This document shows, piece by piece, positions 17,504 through 26,406 of a stretch of DNA of 64,000 nucleotides. Every line of letters begins with the position of its first letter. The stretch's first letter is position 1. The notes under the pieces were generated by a model. It worked only from the letters and a program-made list of their open reading frames with translations, was not told the origin of the DNA and ran no database searches. This DNA comes from Carnimonas nigrificans ATCC BAA-78 (GTDB taxonomy: Bacteria; Pseudomonadota; Gammaproteobacteria; Pseudomonadales; Halomonadaceae): assembly GCF_000526695.1 (NCBI RefSeq), contig NZ_JAGO01000011.1, positions 372,001-436,000 on the forward strand, read 5' to 3'. The position numbers and the translations under genes are program-made.

Positions 17504-18640
17504 TTACTCCTGATGGCCTTGCAATGACGCTGCTTCCTCTGCGGCTGGCGCATTGACGGTGAGATTGCGTTCATCCAGCCCGAAGTAGTGCAGCCTGCTC
17601 ATGTCACTGACCAACTCCAGCTCTTGATCCAGCGCTAATCTGGGGCGGCCTTCCAGCTGGGTCGTGATGCGATGCTCGCCTGTCTTTAGCTGTATCAGAC
17701 TCACCGCGCCCAACGGCTCGATGACCTCGATTTTGCCGCGCAGACGAATTCCTTCCCGGGTATGGCGGGAATCATCCACGGTGCGGAGGTGCTCAGGGCG
17801 AATGCCTACCCACAGCTCTTCACCTTCTGGCACTTTATCTTTGAGCCACGGCTCCAGCGCGAGAGAGGCGTCGGTGCCCTGAAGCTGCTCCCCATGGCGG
17901 CGCATCTTGATGAAGTTCATGGAAGGAGTACCGATAAAACCGGCAACGAACATGTTGTCAGGTGAGTCATAAAGCTCATCCGGCGTACCCACCTGCTGAA
18001 TGTGCCCGGCGTTCATGACCACGATGCGCTCTCCCATGGTCATGGCCTCGACCTGATCGTGGGTCACATAGAAGGTAGTGACCTTGAGGCGACGATGAAG
18101 CTTGACGATTTCAGCCCGCATCTCGACCCTGAGCCGCGCATCAAGGTTAGAGAGCGGCTCATCCATCAGAAATACCTGAGGCTCCCGCACGATGGCGCGC
18201 CCTAGAGCCACACGCTGACGCTGGCCGCCGGATAACGCGCGTGGCTTGCGATCCAGTAGGTGCTCAATACCTAGAATTTTGGCAGCAGCCTCTACACGCT
18301 GCTTGATCTCGGTCTTGTCGATCTTCTTGAGCTTGAGGCTGAACGCCATGTTGTCATGGACACTCATGTGCGGATATAGCGCATAGGACTGGAACACCAT
18401 GGCAATATCCCGGTGCTTGGCAGGCACACCGCTCATCTCCTGCTCATTAAACAGAATGTCGCCTCCGGTATTCTGCTCAAGCCCTGCGATCATGCGCATG
18501 GTCGTAGTTTTTCCACATCCTGACGGGCCGACCAGCACGATGAATTCACCATCCCTGGTGCGGAGGTTGAAATCCTCTACGGCACCTGGCCCCTTGTCCC
18601 CATAGTGCTTGCTGACATTATTGAGTTCGACAATGGCCAT
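17504..18640 (-). CDS. mtlK: Mannitol/polyol ABC transporter ATPase (MalK type)
   Basis: Energises polyol uptake from the cytoplasmic face. Walker A GPSGCGKTTTMRM, Q-loop VFQSYALYPHMSV, signature LSGGQRQRVALGRAI, Walker B VFLMDEPLSNLDARLR, then a C-terminal OB/TOBE regulatory domain (IRPEHLRTV). ATG 18640 is preferred with GGAG 9 nt upstream; a GTG at 18646 is inside that spacing. 378 residues. Confidence 0.93.
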   Translation of the reverse strand: MAIVELNNVSKHYGDKGPGAVEDFNLRTRDGEFIVLVGPSGCGKTTTMRMIAGLEQNTGGDILFNEQEMSGVPAKHRDIAMVFQSYALYPHMSVHDNMAFSLKLKKIDKTEIKQRVEAAAKILGIEHLLDRKPRALSGGQRQRVALGRAIVREPQVFLMDEPLSNLDARLRVEMRAEIVKLHRRLKVTTFYVTHDQVEAMTMGERIVVMNAGHIQQVGTPDELYDSPDNMFVAGFIGTPSMNFIKMRRHGEQLQGTDASLALEPWLKDKVPEGEELWVGIRPEHLRTVDDSRHTREGIRLRGKIEVIEPLGAVSLIQLKTGEHRITTQLEGRPRLALDQELELVSDMSRLHYFGLDERNLTVNAPAAEEAASLQGHQE

Positions 18641-18699
18641 GAACACAGACTCCGTTTGAAAATGAAAGCATCAATAGCAGGGGGTTCTGTTCGGCGGAA

Positions 18700-19548
18700 T
18701 CACTTCACCGCACCAAAGGTAAGTCCGCGCACCATCTGCCGCTGTGCGCACCAGCCAAGCACAATGATTGGCGCCGAGGCGAGCACGGAGCCTGCCGACA
18801 GCTTGGCCCAATAGAGGCCCTCTGCACTGCGGAAGGAGGCGATATAGGTCGCCAGTGTGGCGGCGTTGTGGTTGGTGATCATGATGCTCCAGAACGACTC
18901 GTTCCACGCAAGGATCGTGACCAGCAGCGCCGTGGAGGTTAGCCCTGGCAGTGCCAGCGGCAGAATCACCCGTAGCATGGTTTGAAGTGTGCCAGCGCCA
19001 TCAATATCCGCGGCCTCGATGATCTCTTTGGGTACTTCCTTGAAATAGGAGTAGATCATCCAGATCATGATCGGCATGTTCATCGAGGTATAGAGCATCA
19101 GCAGCCCGAACCTGGTATCCAGTAGCCCAGAGGAGCGAAAGACCAGGAATATGGGAATCAGCACACCCACCGCAGGAATGAACTTGGTCGATACCATCCA
19201 CACCAGTGTGAAGTCAGTGCGCTTGCTGGGATAGAACGCCATGGCGTAGGCCGCTGGAATGGTGAGCAGCAGCCCGAGGAAGGTTGACCCTACCGCAGTA
19301 ATCAGCGAGTTCCACGCATAGTGGGTATAGGCGCTGCCCTGAAAGATGGCATCGTGAAAACTCTGCCATGTCGGCGTGAAGATGAACTGAGGCACGATAC
19401 TCATCGCTTGCTGTTCGGTCTTGAAGGCCGTCAGGATCATCCACAGCAGTGGGAAGAACATGACAATTGCGACCAGGTAGGCGAGCAGCGTGAGCAGGGT
19501 GCCGCCCAGGGTGATGCGTGAGGCAGAAGGTTTTGTTGACTGACTCAT
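18700..19548 (-). CDS. mtlG: Mannitol/polyol ABC transporter permease (MalG type)
   Basis: Inner-membrane permease with six predicted helices and the EAA loop that docks the ATPase (EIIEAADIDGAGTLQTMLRVILP region). 282 residues. Its start overlaps the mtlF stop by 4 bp (ATGA), so the two are translationally coupled. Confidence 0.92.
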   Translation of the reverse strand: MSQSTKPSASRITLGGTLLTLLAYLVAIVMFFPLLWMILTAFKTEQQAMSIVPQFIFTPTWQSFHDAIFQGSAYTHYAWNSLITAVGSTFLGLLLTIPAAYAMAFYPSKRTDFTLVWMVSTKFIPAVGVLIPIFLVFRSSGLLDTRFGLLMLYTSMNMPIMIWMIYSYFKEVPKEIIEAADIDGAGTLQTMLRVILPLALPGLTSTALLVTILAWNESFWSIMITNHNAATLATYIASFRSAEGLYWAKLSAGSVLASAPIIVLGWCAQRQMVRGLTFGAVK

Positions 19549-20474
19549 GACCGTGCTCCTGCTTTCAGATTGCCTGCCACAAAGCGGATCAGGAAGATCG
19601 CGAAAATATTGGCCAGAATAACGGCAGCAATAGCGCTGGCAGATGAAAAGCCGATGTCGTACTGGAAGAAGGCATTTAGATAGATGTAGTAGGGCAGGTT
19701 GGTGGTCGCCGTACCGGGGCCGCCGCTGGTGGTGGTGTAGATCTCGGCAAATGAGGTCAGGAAAAAGATGCTTTCAAGCATCAGTACCACGTAGATCACC
19801 TGCCCCAGATGCGGCAAGACGATATGGCGGAACTCCTGCCAGCGGTTGGCCCCATCCAGACGTACGGCTTCAAGCTGATCTTCCGGCAGGGATTGAAGCC
19901 CTGTCAGCAAGACCAGCAGTGCAAAGGGCGTCCATATCCAGGTAATCATGATGATTACCGAGATCATGGGGTAATTGCCGAACCAGTCGATAGGTTCCAG
20001 CCCGACACTTCTCAGCATCCACGAAAACAGGCCATACACCGGGTGCATCAGCATGTTTTTCCAAATCAGTCCTGCCACGACCGGCATGACAAAGAAGGGG
20101 GCGACGGCCAGGGTTCTGGCGACACCGCGCAGCGGAAAAACGCGGTTATACAGCAGCGCGAACGCAAGGCCCAATACCAGCGTGAGTATCAGGCAGGAAA
20201 ATACAAGCACCAGCGTATTGATCAGAGAATCCCAGAAGGTGGGGTCCGTGAACATCAGAGAATAGTTCATGATGCCAGCGAAGCTGCGGTCCATTGGCAT
20301 CATCAGATTATAGTTCTGGAAGGAGTAATAGAGCGTCATTACCAGAGGCACAATCATCCATACCAGCAGAAATAGCACGGAAGGCAACATAAGCCAGCGT
20401 ACCGTGGTCCGATGGGGCTGCTGTGAGCCTCTTTCCTTGTGGCGTTGGCCAGTCGGGGCAGAGTTCGATTCCAT
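19545..20474 (-). CDS. mtlF: Mannitol/polyol ABC transporter permease (MalF type)
   Basis: Second permease of the importer. A first helix around residues 30-50 is followed by five more; the EAA loop reads EDQLEAVRLDGANRWQEFRHIVLP. The ATG at 20474 has AAGGAG 7 nt upstream; the open frame runs 51 codons further up, without support and into non-conserved sequence. 309 residues. Confidence 0.92.
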   Translation of the reverse strand: MESNSAPTGQRHKERGSQQPHRTTVRWLMLPSVLFLLVWMIVPLVMTLYYSFQNYNLMMPMDRSFAGIMNYSLMFTDPTFWDSLINTLVLVFSCLILTLVLGLAFALLYNRVFPLRGVARTLAVAPFFVMPVVAGLIWKNMLMHPVYGLFSWMLRSVGLEPIDWFGNYPMISVIIMITWIWTPFALLVLLTGLQSLPEDQLEAVRLDGANRWQEFRHIVLPHLGQVIYVVLMLESIFFLTSFAEIYTTTSGGPGTATTNLPYYIYLNAFFQYDIGFSSASAIAAVILANIFAIFLIRFVAGNLKAGARS

Positions 20475-20673
20475 GGCCTTGCTCCTTTGGTAACCGCTTA
20501 AGGGGCATTCACTATGTCGGATATTCGCGGTAGCCAGGGATGCTGGAACACCGCGAACAAGTGACTGCGGGGGCAGTCGTGACATGGGATAGAAAAGCGG
20601 TGAGCTAAAGGATCGCCATACATTCATCAGCTATATAGCGATCAGGCCCACCTGTTGCCTTACTTGGTTTTCC

Positions 20674-21993
20674 TTACTTGGTATAACCACCTTGCTTCAT
20701 CAAACGCTGGGTAAATGCCTGCGCCTGCTGCAAGCCCTGATCCACAGTGCTCTGGCCGGAGAGCGCGCCTGCCATGATTTGACCGACCCGCGTGCCGATG
20801 GCCTGGAACTGGGGAATCACCACCATCTGGATGCCTGTATAGGGCACTGGTTTTAGCGTGGGATGGTTGGGATCAGCGGATTCAATGGCCTGTAGCACCA
20901 TGGGCGAGAAACTGGCCGCTTTCTTGTACTCAGGATTGTCGTAGGTGGATTGACGTGTACCGGGAGGTACGTTGATCCAGCCCTTGTTCTGACCGACAAG
21001 GTCGATATATCCCTTGGAGGTTGCCCACTCGGCGAAGGTTTGCGCTGCTTCCTGGTTCTTTGAGTTCTTGGGTACCGCCAGTGCCCAGGTATAGAGCCAG
21101 TTGGCACCGTGATCCGTTACCTGCTTCGGTGCCTGAGCAATACCGACGCTATCGGACACCTTGGAGGTTTTGGGGTCAGAGAGCACGCTGGCCGCCACGG
21201 TTGCATCGACCCACATGGCGCAGTGGCCGCCCGAGAACAGGGTGGCAGTTTCAGTAAAGCCGTTGGAAGTTGCACCGGGAGGGCCGTAGTCTTTCAGCAG
21301 TTTGACATAGGCATTGGCAGCGGTTTTCCACTCGGGCGAGGTAAGCTGAGGCTCCCAGCTCTCATCGAACCAGCGGCCGCCATAGGCATTGACCATGGTC
21401 GAGAAGACCGACATGTTTTCACCCCAGCCTGGCAGCCCGCGCAGGCAGATGCCGTAGACGTTGTTTTTGGAATCGTTAAGCTTGGCCGCAAACTGATCCA
21501 TCTGCTCCCAGGTGGGGCGCTCGGGCATTTCCAGCCCCGCTTTCTTGAACAGATCCTTGCGGTAATAGGTGACGGAAGATTCGCCATAGAAGGGAAGGGC
21601 ATACAGCTTGTTCTGATAGCTGACACCTTCCTTCGGATTTTTCAGCAGGTCAGCGGTGTCATAATCTTCAGGCAGATTATCAAACGGGACTATCCATTCG
21701 TTCTTGGCCCACATGGGGGCTTCGAAATTGCTGATGGTGATAACGTCATATTGCCCCGCACCGCTGGCGACATCAGTGGTAATGCGCTGACGCACCTCGT
21801 TTTCAGGGAGCATGACCCAGTTGACCTTAATGCCGGGGTGGCTTTTTTCGAACTCACGGGTAAGCCCCTGCATGGTCACCATGTCAGGATTATTAACGCT
21901 TGCTATCGTAATTTGCGTTTGCTGTTGAGCCAACGCTGCGCTACTGCCCGCTAATAAGAGTAACCCGCTATACCATTGCCAGGATCGTCGCAT
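20674..21993 (-). CDS. mtlE: Mannitol/polyol ABC transporter periplasmic binding protein
   Basis: Captures the polyol in the periplasm for MtlFGK. The signal peptide is MRRSWQWYSGLLLLAGSSAALA, cleaved before QQQTQ. The family-1 binding-protein body includes YDVITISNFEAPMW and GGHCAMWVDATVA. ATG 21993 has GAGGAA just upstream; an upstream start would add 15 non-signal residues. 439 residues. The stop codon lies inside a direct repeat (CCTTACTTGGT twice at 20658-20682). First gene of the operon, so substrate probably induces from here. Confidence 0.92.
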   Translation of the reverse strand: MRRSWQWYSGLLLLAGSSAALAQQQTQITIASVNNPDMVTMQGLTREFEKSHPGIKVNWVMLPENEVRQRITTDVASGAGQYDVITISNFEAPMWAKNEWIVPFDNLPEDYDTADLLKNPKEGVSYQNKLYALPFYGESSVTYYRKDLFKKAGLEMPERPTWEQMDQFAAKLNDSKNNVYGICLRGLPGWGENMSVFSTMVNAYGGRWFDESWEPQLTSPEWKTAANAYVKLLKDYGPPGATSNGFTETATLFSGGHCAMWVDATVAASVLSDPKTSKVSDSVGIAQAPKQVTDHGANWLYTWALAVPKNSKNQEAAQTFAEWATSKGYIDLVGQNKGWINVPPGTRQSTYDNPEYKKAASFSPMVLQAIESADPNHPTLKPVPYTGIQMVVIPQFQAIGTRVGQIMAGALSGQSTVDQGLQQAQAFTQRLMKQGGYTK

Positions 21994-22356
21994 CGGTTGT
22001 TCCTCACCAGTGAACAGAACGTTTTTAAATAACAGCACCCTCGGATAATTACCGATTAGGGGAGGGATTGCCTCTGCTCATTGGTATCATCGACATTTGT
22101 ATAACGCATCGAGCAGAAGGGCTTCGAAGATAACGCAGGGCTACTGATTGCGCTGCGAAGGAGGGCGCTTGCGTGCCTTTTCTGCACCTAGGTTTGGCGC
22201 GGTAGGAGAGGGGAAAGGTTATGCGAGACAAAAATTCTATTTTTCCTCTTGCCATGCGCGAAGAGTTGGTCCATAATTCTGTCCGTCTTGAAGAGGTCGA
22301 CAAGAAAAACACTGTATAACCAAGCGGTTAGCAACGTTTTAAAGTCAACCGGCTAC
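21994..22356. other. Region between mtlE and the second tRNA operon
   Basis: About 360 bp that must carry the mtl promoter (minus) and the tRNA promoter (plus). A TATAAC at 22315-22320 is a possible -10 for the tRNAs but the nearest TTGAAG is 21 bp away, so I do not call a promoter. No gene seen. Confidence 0.4.
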
Positions 22357-22432
22357 GTCCCATTCGTCTAGTGGTCCAGGACACCGCCCTTTCACGGCGG
22401 TAACAGGGGTTCGAACCCCCTATGGGACGCCA
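22357..22432 (+). tRNA. tRNA-Glu (TTC), second copy
   Basis: Acceptor GTCCCAT/ATGGGAC, anticodon TTC in CTTTCAC, T arm AGGGG-TTCGAAC-CCCCT, encoded CCA. Identical to the copy at 32156-32231. Confidence 0.97.
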
Positions 22433-22445
22433 ACTTCTTGATAGT

Positions 22446-22520
22446 GCGGGAATAGCTCAGTGGTAGAGCATCGCCTTGCCAAGGCGAGGGTCGGGAGTTC
22501 GAATCTCCTTTCCCGCTCCA
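22446..22520 (+). tRNA. tRNA-Gly (GCC), second copy
   Basis: Same sequence as the tRNA-Gly at 12729-12803, and the 3' flank (CCAATTTGTGATTTATAGATTT, then AAAAAAGGGCC) is also shared, showing duplication of the tRNA with its terminator. It follows tRNA-Glu by 13 nt instead of 30. Confidence 0.97.
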
Positions 22521-22561
22521 ATTTGTGATTTATAGATTTCGTTGAGATCTCTAAATCGTTG

Positions 22562-22588
22562 AAAAAAGGGCCTTGCGGCCCTTTTTTT
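22562..22588 (+). terminator. Terminator of the second tRNA-Glu/Gly operon
   Basis: AAAAAAGGGCC-TTGC-GGCCCTTTTTTT. Same stem as at 12845-12870 with a different tetraloop (TTGC for GAAA). Confidence 0.95.
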
Positions 22589-22767
22589 ATTTCTCGCTTC
22601 CCAATGTTTTGCTCCCTGTCTTCCCATCGGAGCGGTCTCTGACAACTCCTGCATTGTGAATTGCACAATCGCCGTCTCATTCTTTCCGATCAGACTATCC
22701 TGCTCGTGTTGCAAGGCTTTCGGATGATGATAACGTCAGCCTGCTGTAGCCCCCTTTGCTATAAGAG

Positions 22768-22863
22768 TGATCGCCCAGCCTTGCCTGAATGATGTATGCG
22801 CCATTATAGAAATATTCGATACCAATAAAGCCCACCACTGTATTCGTCAGGAGTGGGCTTTAT
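22768..22863 (-). pseudogene. Decayed eutB fragment (about 32 codons)
   Basis: Aligns without gaps to 25273-25368 inside the intact eutB, roughly 70 percent identical in bases by hand count. Read on the minus strand it gives 32 residues of which 22 match EutB, including SPLL, NTVVGFIG and the EY-Y-G-II-A-L-DH pattern. The codon before the fragment is a stop, and similarity ends abruptly on both sides. Most differences are silent or conservative, so the fragment diverged as a coding sequence before decay and is not a recent copy of the neighbour. Same strand as eutB, 2.4 kb away. Confidence 0.8.
22825..22863 (-). terminator. Hairpin in the eutB remnant, downstream of phosphatase gene
   Basis: ATAAAGCCCAC and GTGGGCTTTAT form a perfect 11-bp stem with a 17-nt loop that can pair further inside. 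On the minus strand the stem ends GGGCTTTATT, a weak T tract, about 90 nt after the phosphatase stop. It could be the terminator of that gene. Confidence 0.45.
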
Positions 22864-22953
22864 GCCACGGGTGCATGTCGGGAAGTATCAGATAACGATG
22901 CTAAACATCGTCTAACGCGCTTCTATCCTGGCTTATTCCGACGAGAGATGGGC

Positions 22954-23730
22954 TTACTTTTTCAACTGCTGTTGCACTTCTGTAGCCGCCTTGCGTAAAT
23001 CTGCCTGGAACTGGGGAATGGTATGCAGATAAGAATATTCTGCTGCGCCAACTACTCTGCCTGCATGTACATCGCTCTGCCAGTGCGCCCCACAGATCAC
23101 TCGACTCTGGCCGAACTCGTAGCCACGTTTGAAAATATCCGATGCATGTGCCGGGTCGATTTCAGCAAGCATTAATGCAAGCGTCCAACCGTAAGCGGTG
23201 TGCCCGGAAGGATAGGAGCCATTCTTGCGTAGCTCGTTTTCTTCGGCGAGGGGCTGACACATGTGGCGATTAAAATACATGAAGGGGCGCTTACGCATGT
23301 AATGTTCTTTGGCCGACTTGGTGGCGTAATCACCTGAGGCAACGAGTATATTGCCTAACATCTTGTACAGTGTGGGCGTTGTCTGGGGCGAGATGGTAAT
23401 GCCCATCGGCACTGAGAATATCTGGGCGATATTGGCGGGGTGAAGATCGGCATCGGTAGCAGCCTGTTTCCAGCGCTCTGTGCCTTTCAGCTTATATCCC
23501 TGCTGGTAGGCTGCCTTGTCGGCAGCAAACTCGGCGCTGTCTTCCTTTGGAGGTGGCGGTAAATATGCCTGGCTGCTCACCGCCTGATCCGCAGTGTGGT
23601 AAATGGTAGAGGCGGACTGGCTGACATCTTCGCTGGGCTCCTTTTGCAGTGCCATGGCTGAGGATGACAGCAAAAGAGCACAGAACGGCAGGGCATACTT
23701 CGTCATAGTCGTGAGAGAAGAGTTATTCAT
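22954..23730 (-). CDS. Class A nonspecific acid phosphatase (PhoN type)
   Basis: Secreted periplasmic phosphatase of the PAP2-like vanadate-type fold. The signal peptide spans about residues 1-27 (hydrophobic ALPFCALLLSSSAMA). The active-site signature is complete: KEHYMRKRP, GSYPSGHTAYGW and SRVICGAHWQSDVHAGR, matching K-x6-RP / PSGH / SR-x5-H-x3-D. 258 residues, normal size. It would release phosphate from organic esters. An in-frame ATG at 23706 is an alternative start. The gene stands alone between the eut genes and the tRNA block. Confidence 0.93.
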   Translation of the reverse strand: MNNSSLTTMTKYALPFCALLLSSSAMALQKEPSEDVSQSASTIYHTADQAVSSQAYLPPPPKEDSAEFAADKAAYQQGYKLKGTERWKQAATDADLHPANIAQIFSVPMGITISPQTTPTLYKMLGNILVASGDYATKSAKEHYMRKRPFMYFNRHMCQPLAEENELRKNGSYPSGHTAYGWTLALMLAEIDPAHASDIFKRGYEFGQSRVICGAHWQSDVHAGRVVGAAEYSYLHTIPQFQADLRKAATEVQQQLKK

Positions 23731-24004
23731 ATTTTCTTACCTGAAACTGTCGAATAAAACGCGCCAAATAACCCTATCAGTCATAAGGTTAACAACTTCC
23801 CTGTATAAAACAGATTGGCCCGTGCAGTCTCTCCTCTTTTAGTCGGAAGGCAAGAAAGGAATCAAATGCCGCCTCTGGGCCATCAGGGTAGAAACGTTGG
23901 TCTTCGTCACAGCGCACAAACCCACATGATGTGGAGCAGCACATATTGGTGCAGCTTTAGAGCCAGTGCGGCCAGCAGGAAGCGTGGGGAATCTTTCGAT
24001 GGTC

Positions 24005-24820
24005 TTACCTATACTGACCATCACTAATCTCCAAGGTGGCGTCGCTGTTGTCCTTGAGGGCGATGCCCGATGCCTCTATTTCAAGCGCGCCCTTGATCAG
24101 GTAGGCCAGCCGTTGGGCGGCGCTGGCAAAACTTTGTCCTCGGGGGCGCACGTTGGAGATGCAGTTGCGGGCGCTATCGAGGCAGCCGCTGCGCGGTTTC
24201 CATGTAAAGTAGATACCCAGGCTATCAGGAGAGCTAAGCCCCGGGCGCTCTCCAATCAACACAATGCTCATGCGGGCATTTAAGGCTTCACCAATTGGAT
24301 CGCCAATGGCGACGCGCCCTTGTTCCACGAGCGCTACCGGGCCAAGGGTCATCTCTGCGCGATGAAGGTGGGGCAATAGCGCGTCCAGAAAAGGCAGCGC
24401 CTGCTCATGAATCGCGCGCGCCGATAGTCCATCCACGATACTGATGGATATATCGCAGTGTTGAGTCTCCAGTGCAGCGAGCTGCTGGGTGGATGGAATA
24501 TCGAGCAGGCGGCCAAGGTCGGGGCGCCGCAGATATTCGCTGCGATCCTGTGCCTGGCTATGCAGGCGCAGTGCCAGCGGGAAGCGTTGTTCAAGGCCAG
24601 CCATCAACATCTCGGTATCTAGTGCCAGATGTACCGCATCTCTGGCCTGAGCATGATCCAACTGAAAGGCCAGCATCGCCTGTGTGGGTAGACTGTTACC
24701 ACTGCGCCCCAGTCCGATGCGTGCATCAGTATGGTTACGCAGACTACGCCAACTGTTGGTGACCACTGAGTGGTCATGTTCGGCGGGAGAGTGATCGGCA
24801 GGGGAAGGTGTATTCGCCAT
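24005..24820 (-). CDS. eutC: Ethanolamine ammonia-lyase, small subunit
   Basis: Pairs with EutB in the B12-dependent split of ethanolamine into acetaldehyde and ammonia. Recognisable parts are ARIGLGRSGNSLPTQAMLAFQLDHAQARDAVH, shortened here to its start ARIGLGRSG, then VSIVDGLSARAIHEQALPFL-like ISIVDGLSARAIH, and IGERPGLSSPDSLGIYFTW in part (IGERPGLSSPDSLG). GGAG lies 8 nt before the ATG. 271 residues. A 7-bp hairpin (23998-24022) spans its stop codon. 94 bp after eutB. Confidence 0.94.
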   Translation of the reverse strand: MANTPSPADHSPAEHDHSVVTNSWRSLRNHTDARIGLGRSGNSLPTQAMLAFQLDHAQARDAVHLALDTEMLMAGLEQRFPLALRLHSQAQDRSEYLRRPDLGRLLDIPSTQQLAALETQHCDISISIVDGLSARAIHEQALPFLDALLPHLHRAEMTLGPVALVEQGRVAIGDPIGEALNARMSIVLIGERPGLSSPDSLGIYFTWKPRSGCLDSARNCISNVRPRGQSFASAAQRLAYLIKGALEIEASGIALKDNSDATLEISDGQYR

Positions 24821-24914
24821 TTGCTGCGCTCCATGGATCAGGGGATGTCAGCAATATCATGCTTGGATGCTGTGGGAAGAAGGTCGCTGTAGGCGGTGTG
24901 CCGCATTCATTGTT

Positions 24915-26324
24915 TTAACCGGGCAGCGCAAACTTGCGGGCTTCCTCGATGACATTGCGAAAACGTGGCGGTAGCTGCTCGGCTACCTTGATACCTTCGC
25001 CATGTACATAGATACCGCTCTCTGACAGCCACTGTTCAAATTCGGGAGCAGGGCGCAAATCCAGTACTTCTCTTAGATAAAGCGCATCATGGAAGGAGGT
25101 TGTCTGGTAATTCAGCATGATGTCATCGGCACCGGGAATGCCCATGATGTAGGTACAGCCCGCCGCCCCCAGCAGCGTGAGCAGCATATCCATATCGTTT
25201 TGATCGGCTTCCGCATGGTTGGTGTAACAGATATCACAGCCCATCGGAACGCCTAATAGCTTGCCGCAGAAATGATCTTCCAGCCCCGCCCGAATAATCT
25301 GTTTGCCGTCATAGAGATATTCAGGCCCGATAAAGCCCACCACCGTGTTCACCAGTAGCGGGCTGAATTCTCGGGCTACGCCGTGGGCGCGCGCTTCAAG
25401 GGTCTGCTGGTCGATTCCATGATGCGCGTTGGCCGACAGCGCACTGCCCTGACCGGTTTCAAAGTACATGACCTGATCGCCCACCGTGCCACGCTCAAGG
25501 GAGAGCGCCGCTTGCTGCCCTTGGCGTAGCAGCTCAAGGTTAATACCGAATCCTTTGTTGGCAGCCTCGGTGCCGGCAATGGATTGAAATACCAGGTCGG
25601 TGGGCGCGCCTCGTTCGATGGCTTCGATGGCGGTGGTCACATGGGTCAGTACGCAGCTCTGGGTGGGAATCTGGTAACGCTCGATAATCTCGTCCAGCAT
25701 CTTGAGCAAGGTGACCACCGCAGTGGTGTTGTCGGTTGCGGGATTGATGCCAATAACGGCATCGCCGCTGCCGTACAGCAGCCCATCGAGCATGCTGGCG
25801 GCAATACCGGTTGGGTCATCGGTAGGGTGGTTGGGCTGTAGACGGGTCGCCAGCCGGCCCTTCAAGCCCAGCGTATTGCGAAAGCGGGTCACGACCCGGC
25901 ACTTGCGTGCTACCAGCACCAGATCCTGAATGCGCATCAGCTTGGAGACCGCCGCCACCATCTCGGGGGTTAGCCCTGGGGCGAGGGCTGCCAGGCTTAC
26001 CTCATTGGCATGGGGCGACAGCAGCCAGTTGCGAAACTCTCCCACTGTCATGGAGGCGACCGGCGCGAAGGCAGCGCGATCATGGCGATCAACGATCAGC
26101 CGGGTGACTTCATCGGCTTCATAGGGAATCAGCAGATCTTCGAGAAAGGTCGCCAGCGGCACCTCAGCCAGCGCCAATTGTGCAGCCACGCGCTGGGCGG
26201 CACTATGAGCGGCAAGGCCCGCCAGTTCATCGCCGGAGCGTGCAGGAGATGCCTTCGCCATCAGCTCTGCCAGATTGGCAAAGCGATAGCGCGTTGAGCC
26301 GGTATCGTAGTAGTAGCTGGCCAT
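24915..26324 (-). CDS. eutB: Ethanolamine ammonia-lyase, large subunit
   Basis: Catalytic TIM-barrel subunit carrying adenosylcobalamin at the interface with EutC. Motifs include GDAVIGINPATDN, the conserved CVLTHVTT, NTVVGFIGPEYLYDG and VPMGCDICYTNHAEADQND. GGAG lies 5 nt before the ATG. 469 residues, full length. Together with eat and eutC this is the short, microcompartment-free ethanolamine route known from Pseudomonas and Acinetobacter; acetaldehyde must be oxidised by an enzyme encoded elsewhere. Confidence 0.96.
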   Translation of the reverse strand: MASYYYDTGSTRYRFANLAELMAKASPARSGDELAGLAAHSAAQRVAAQLALAEVPLATFLEDLLIPYEADEVTRLIVDRHDRAAFAPVASMTVGEFRNWLLSPHANEVSLAALAPGLTPEMVAAVSKLMRIQDLVLVARKCRVVTRFRNTLGLKGRLATRLQPNHPTDDPTGIAASMLDGLLYGSGDAVIGINPATDNTTAVVTLLKMLDEIIERYQIPTQSCVLTHVTTAIEAIERGAPTDLVFQSIAGTEAANKGFGINLELLRQGQQAALSLERGTVGDQVMYFETGQGSALSANAHHGIDQQTLEARAHGVAREFSPLLVNTVVGFIGPEYLYDGKQIIRAGLEDHFCGKLLGVPMGCDICYTNHAEADQNDMDMLLTLLGAAGCTYIMGIPGADDIMLNYQTTSFHDALYLREVLDLRPAPEFEQWLSESGIYVHGEGIKVAEQLPPRFRNVIEEARKFALPG

Positions 26325-26406
26325 GCGATCTCCATATTCAGGCGAAGCGTATTGATGACTGTGCTGTCTGCTGCATTGATGGCTTTATTGACAGAATAGC
26401 TGCCAT

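Noticed and set aside
21109-21954. 281-codon plus-strand open frame
   Set aside because: Shadow of mtlE, which has a signal peptide and binding-protein features.
22288-22320. Promoter for the second tRNA operon (TTGAAG with TATAAC)
   Set aside because: The 21-bp spacer is too long for sigma70 and no MerR-type site is present.
22420-22714. Minus-strand frames running through the second tRNA-Glu/Gly region
   Set aside because: Translations of tRNA and terminator sequence, a common false gene type.
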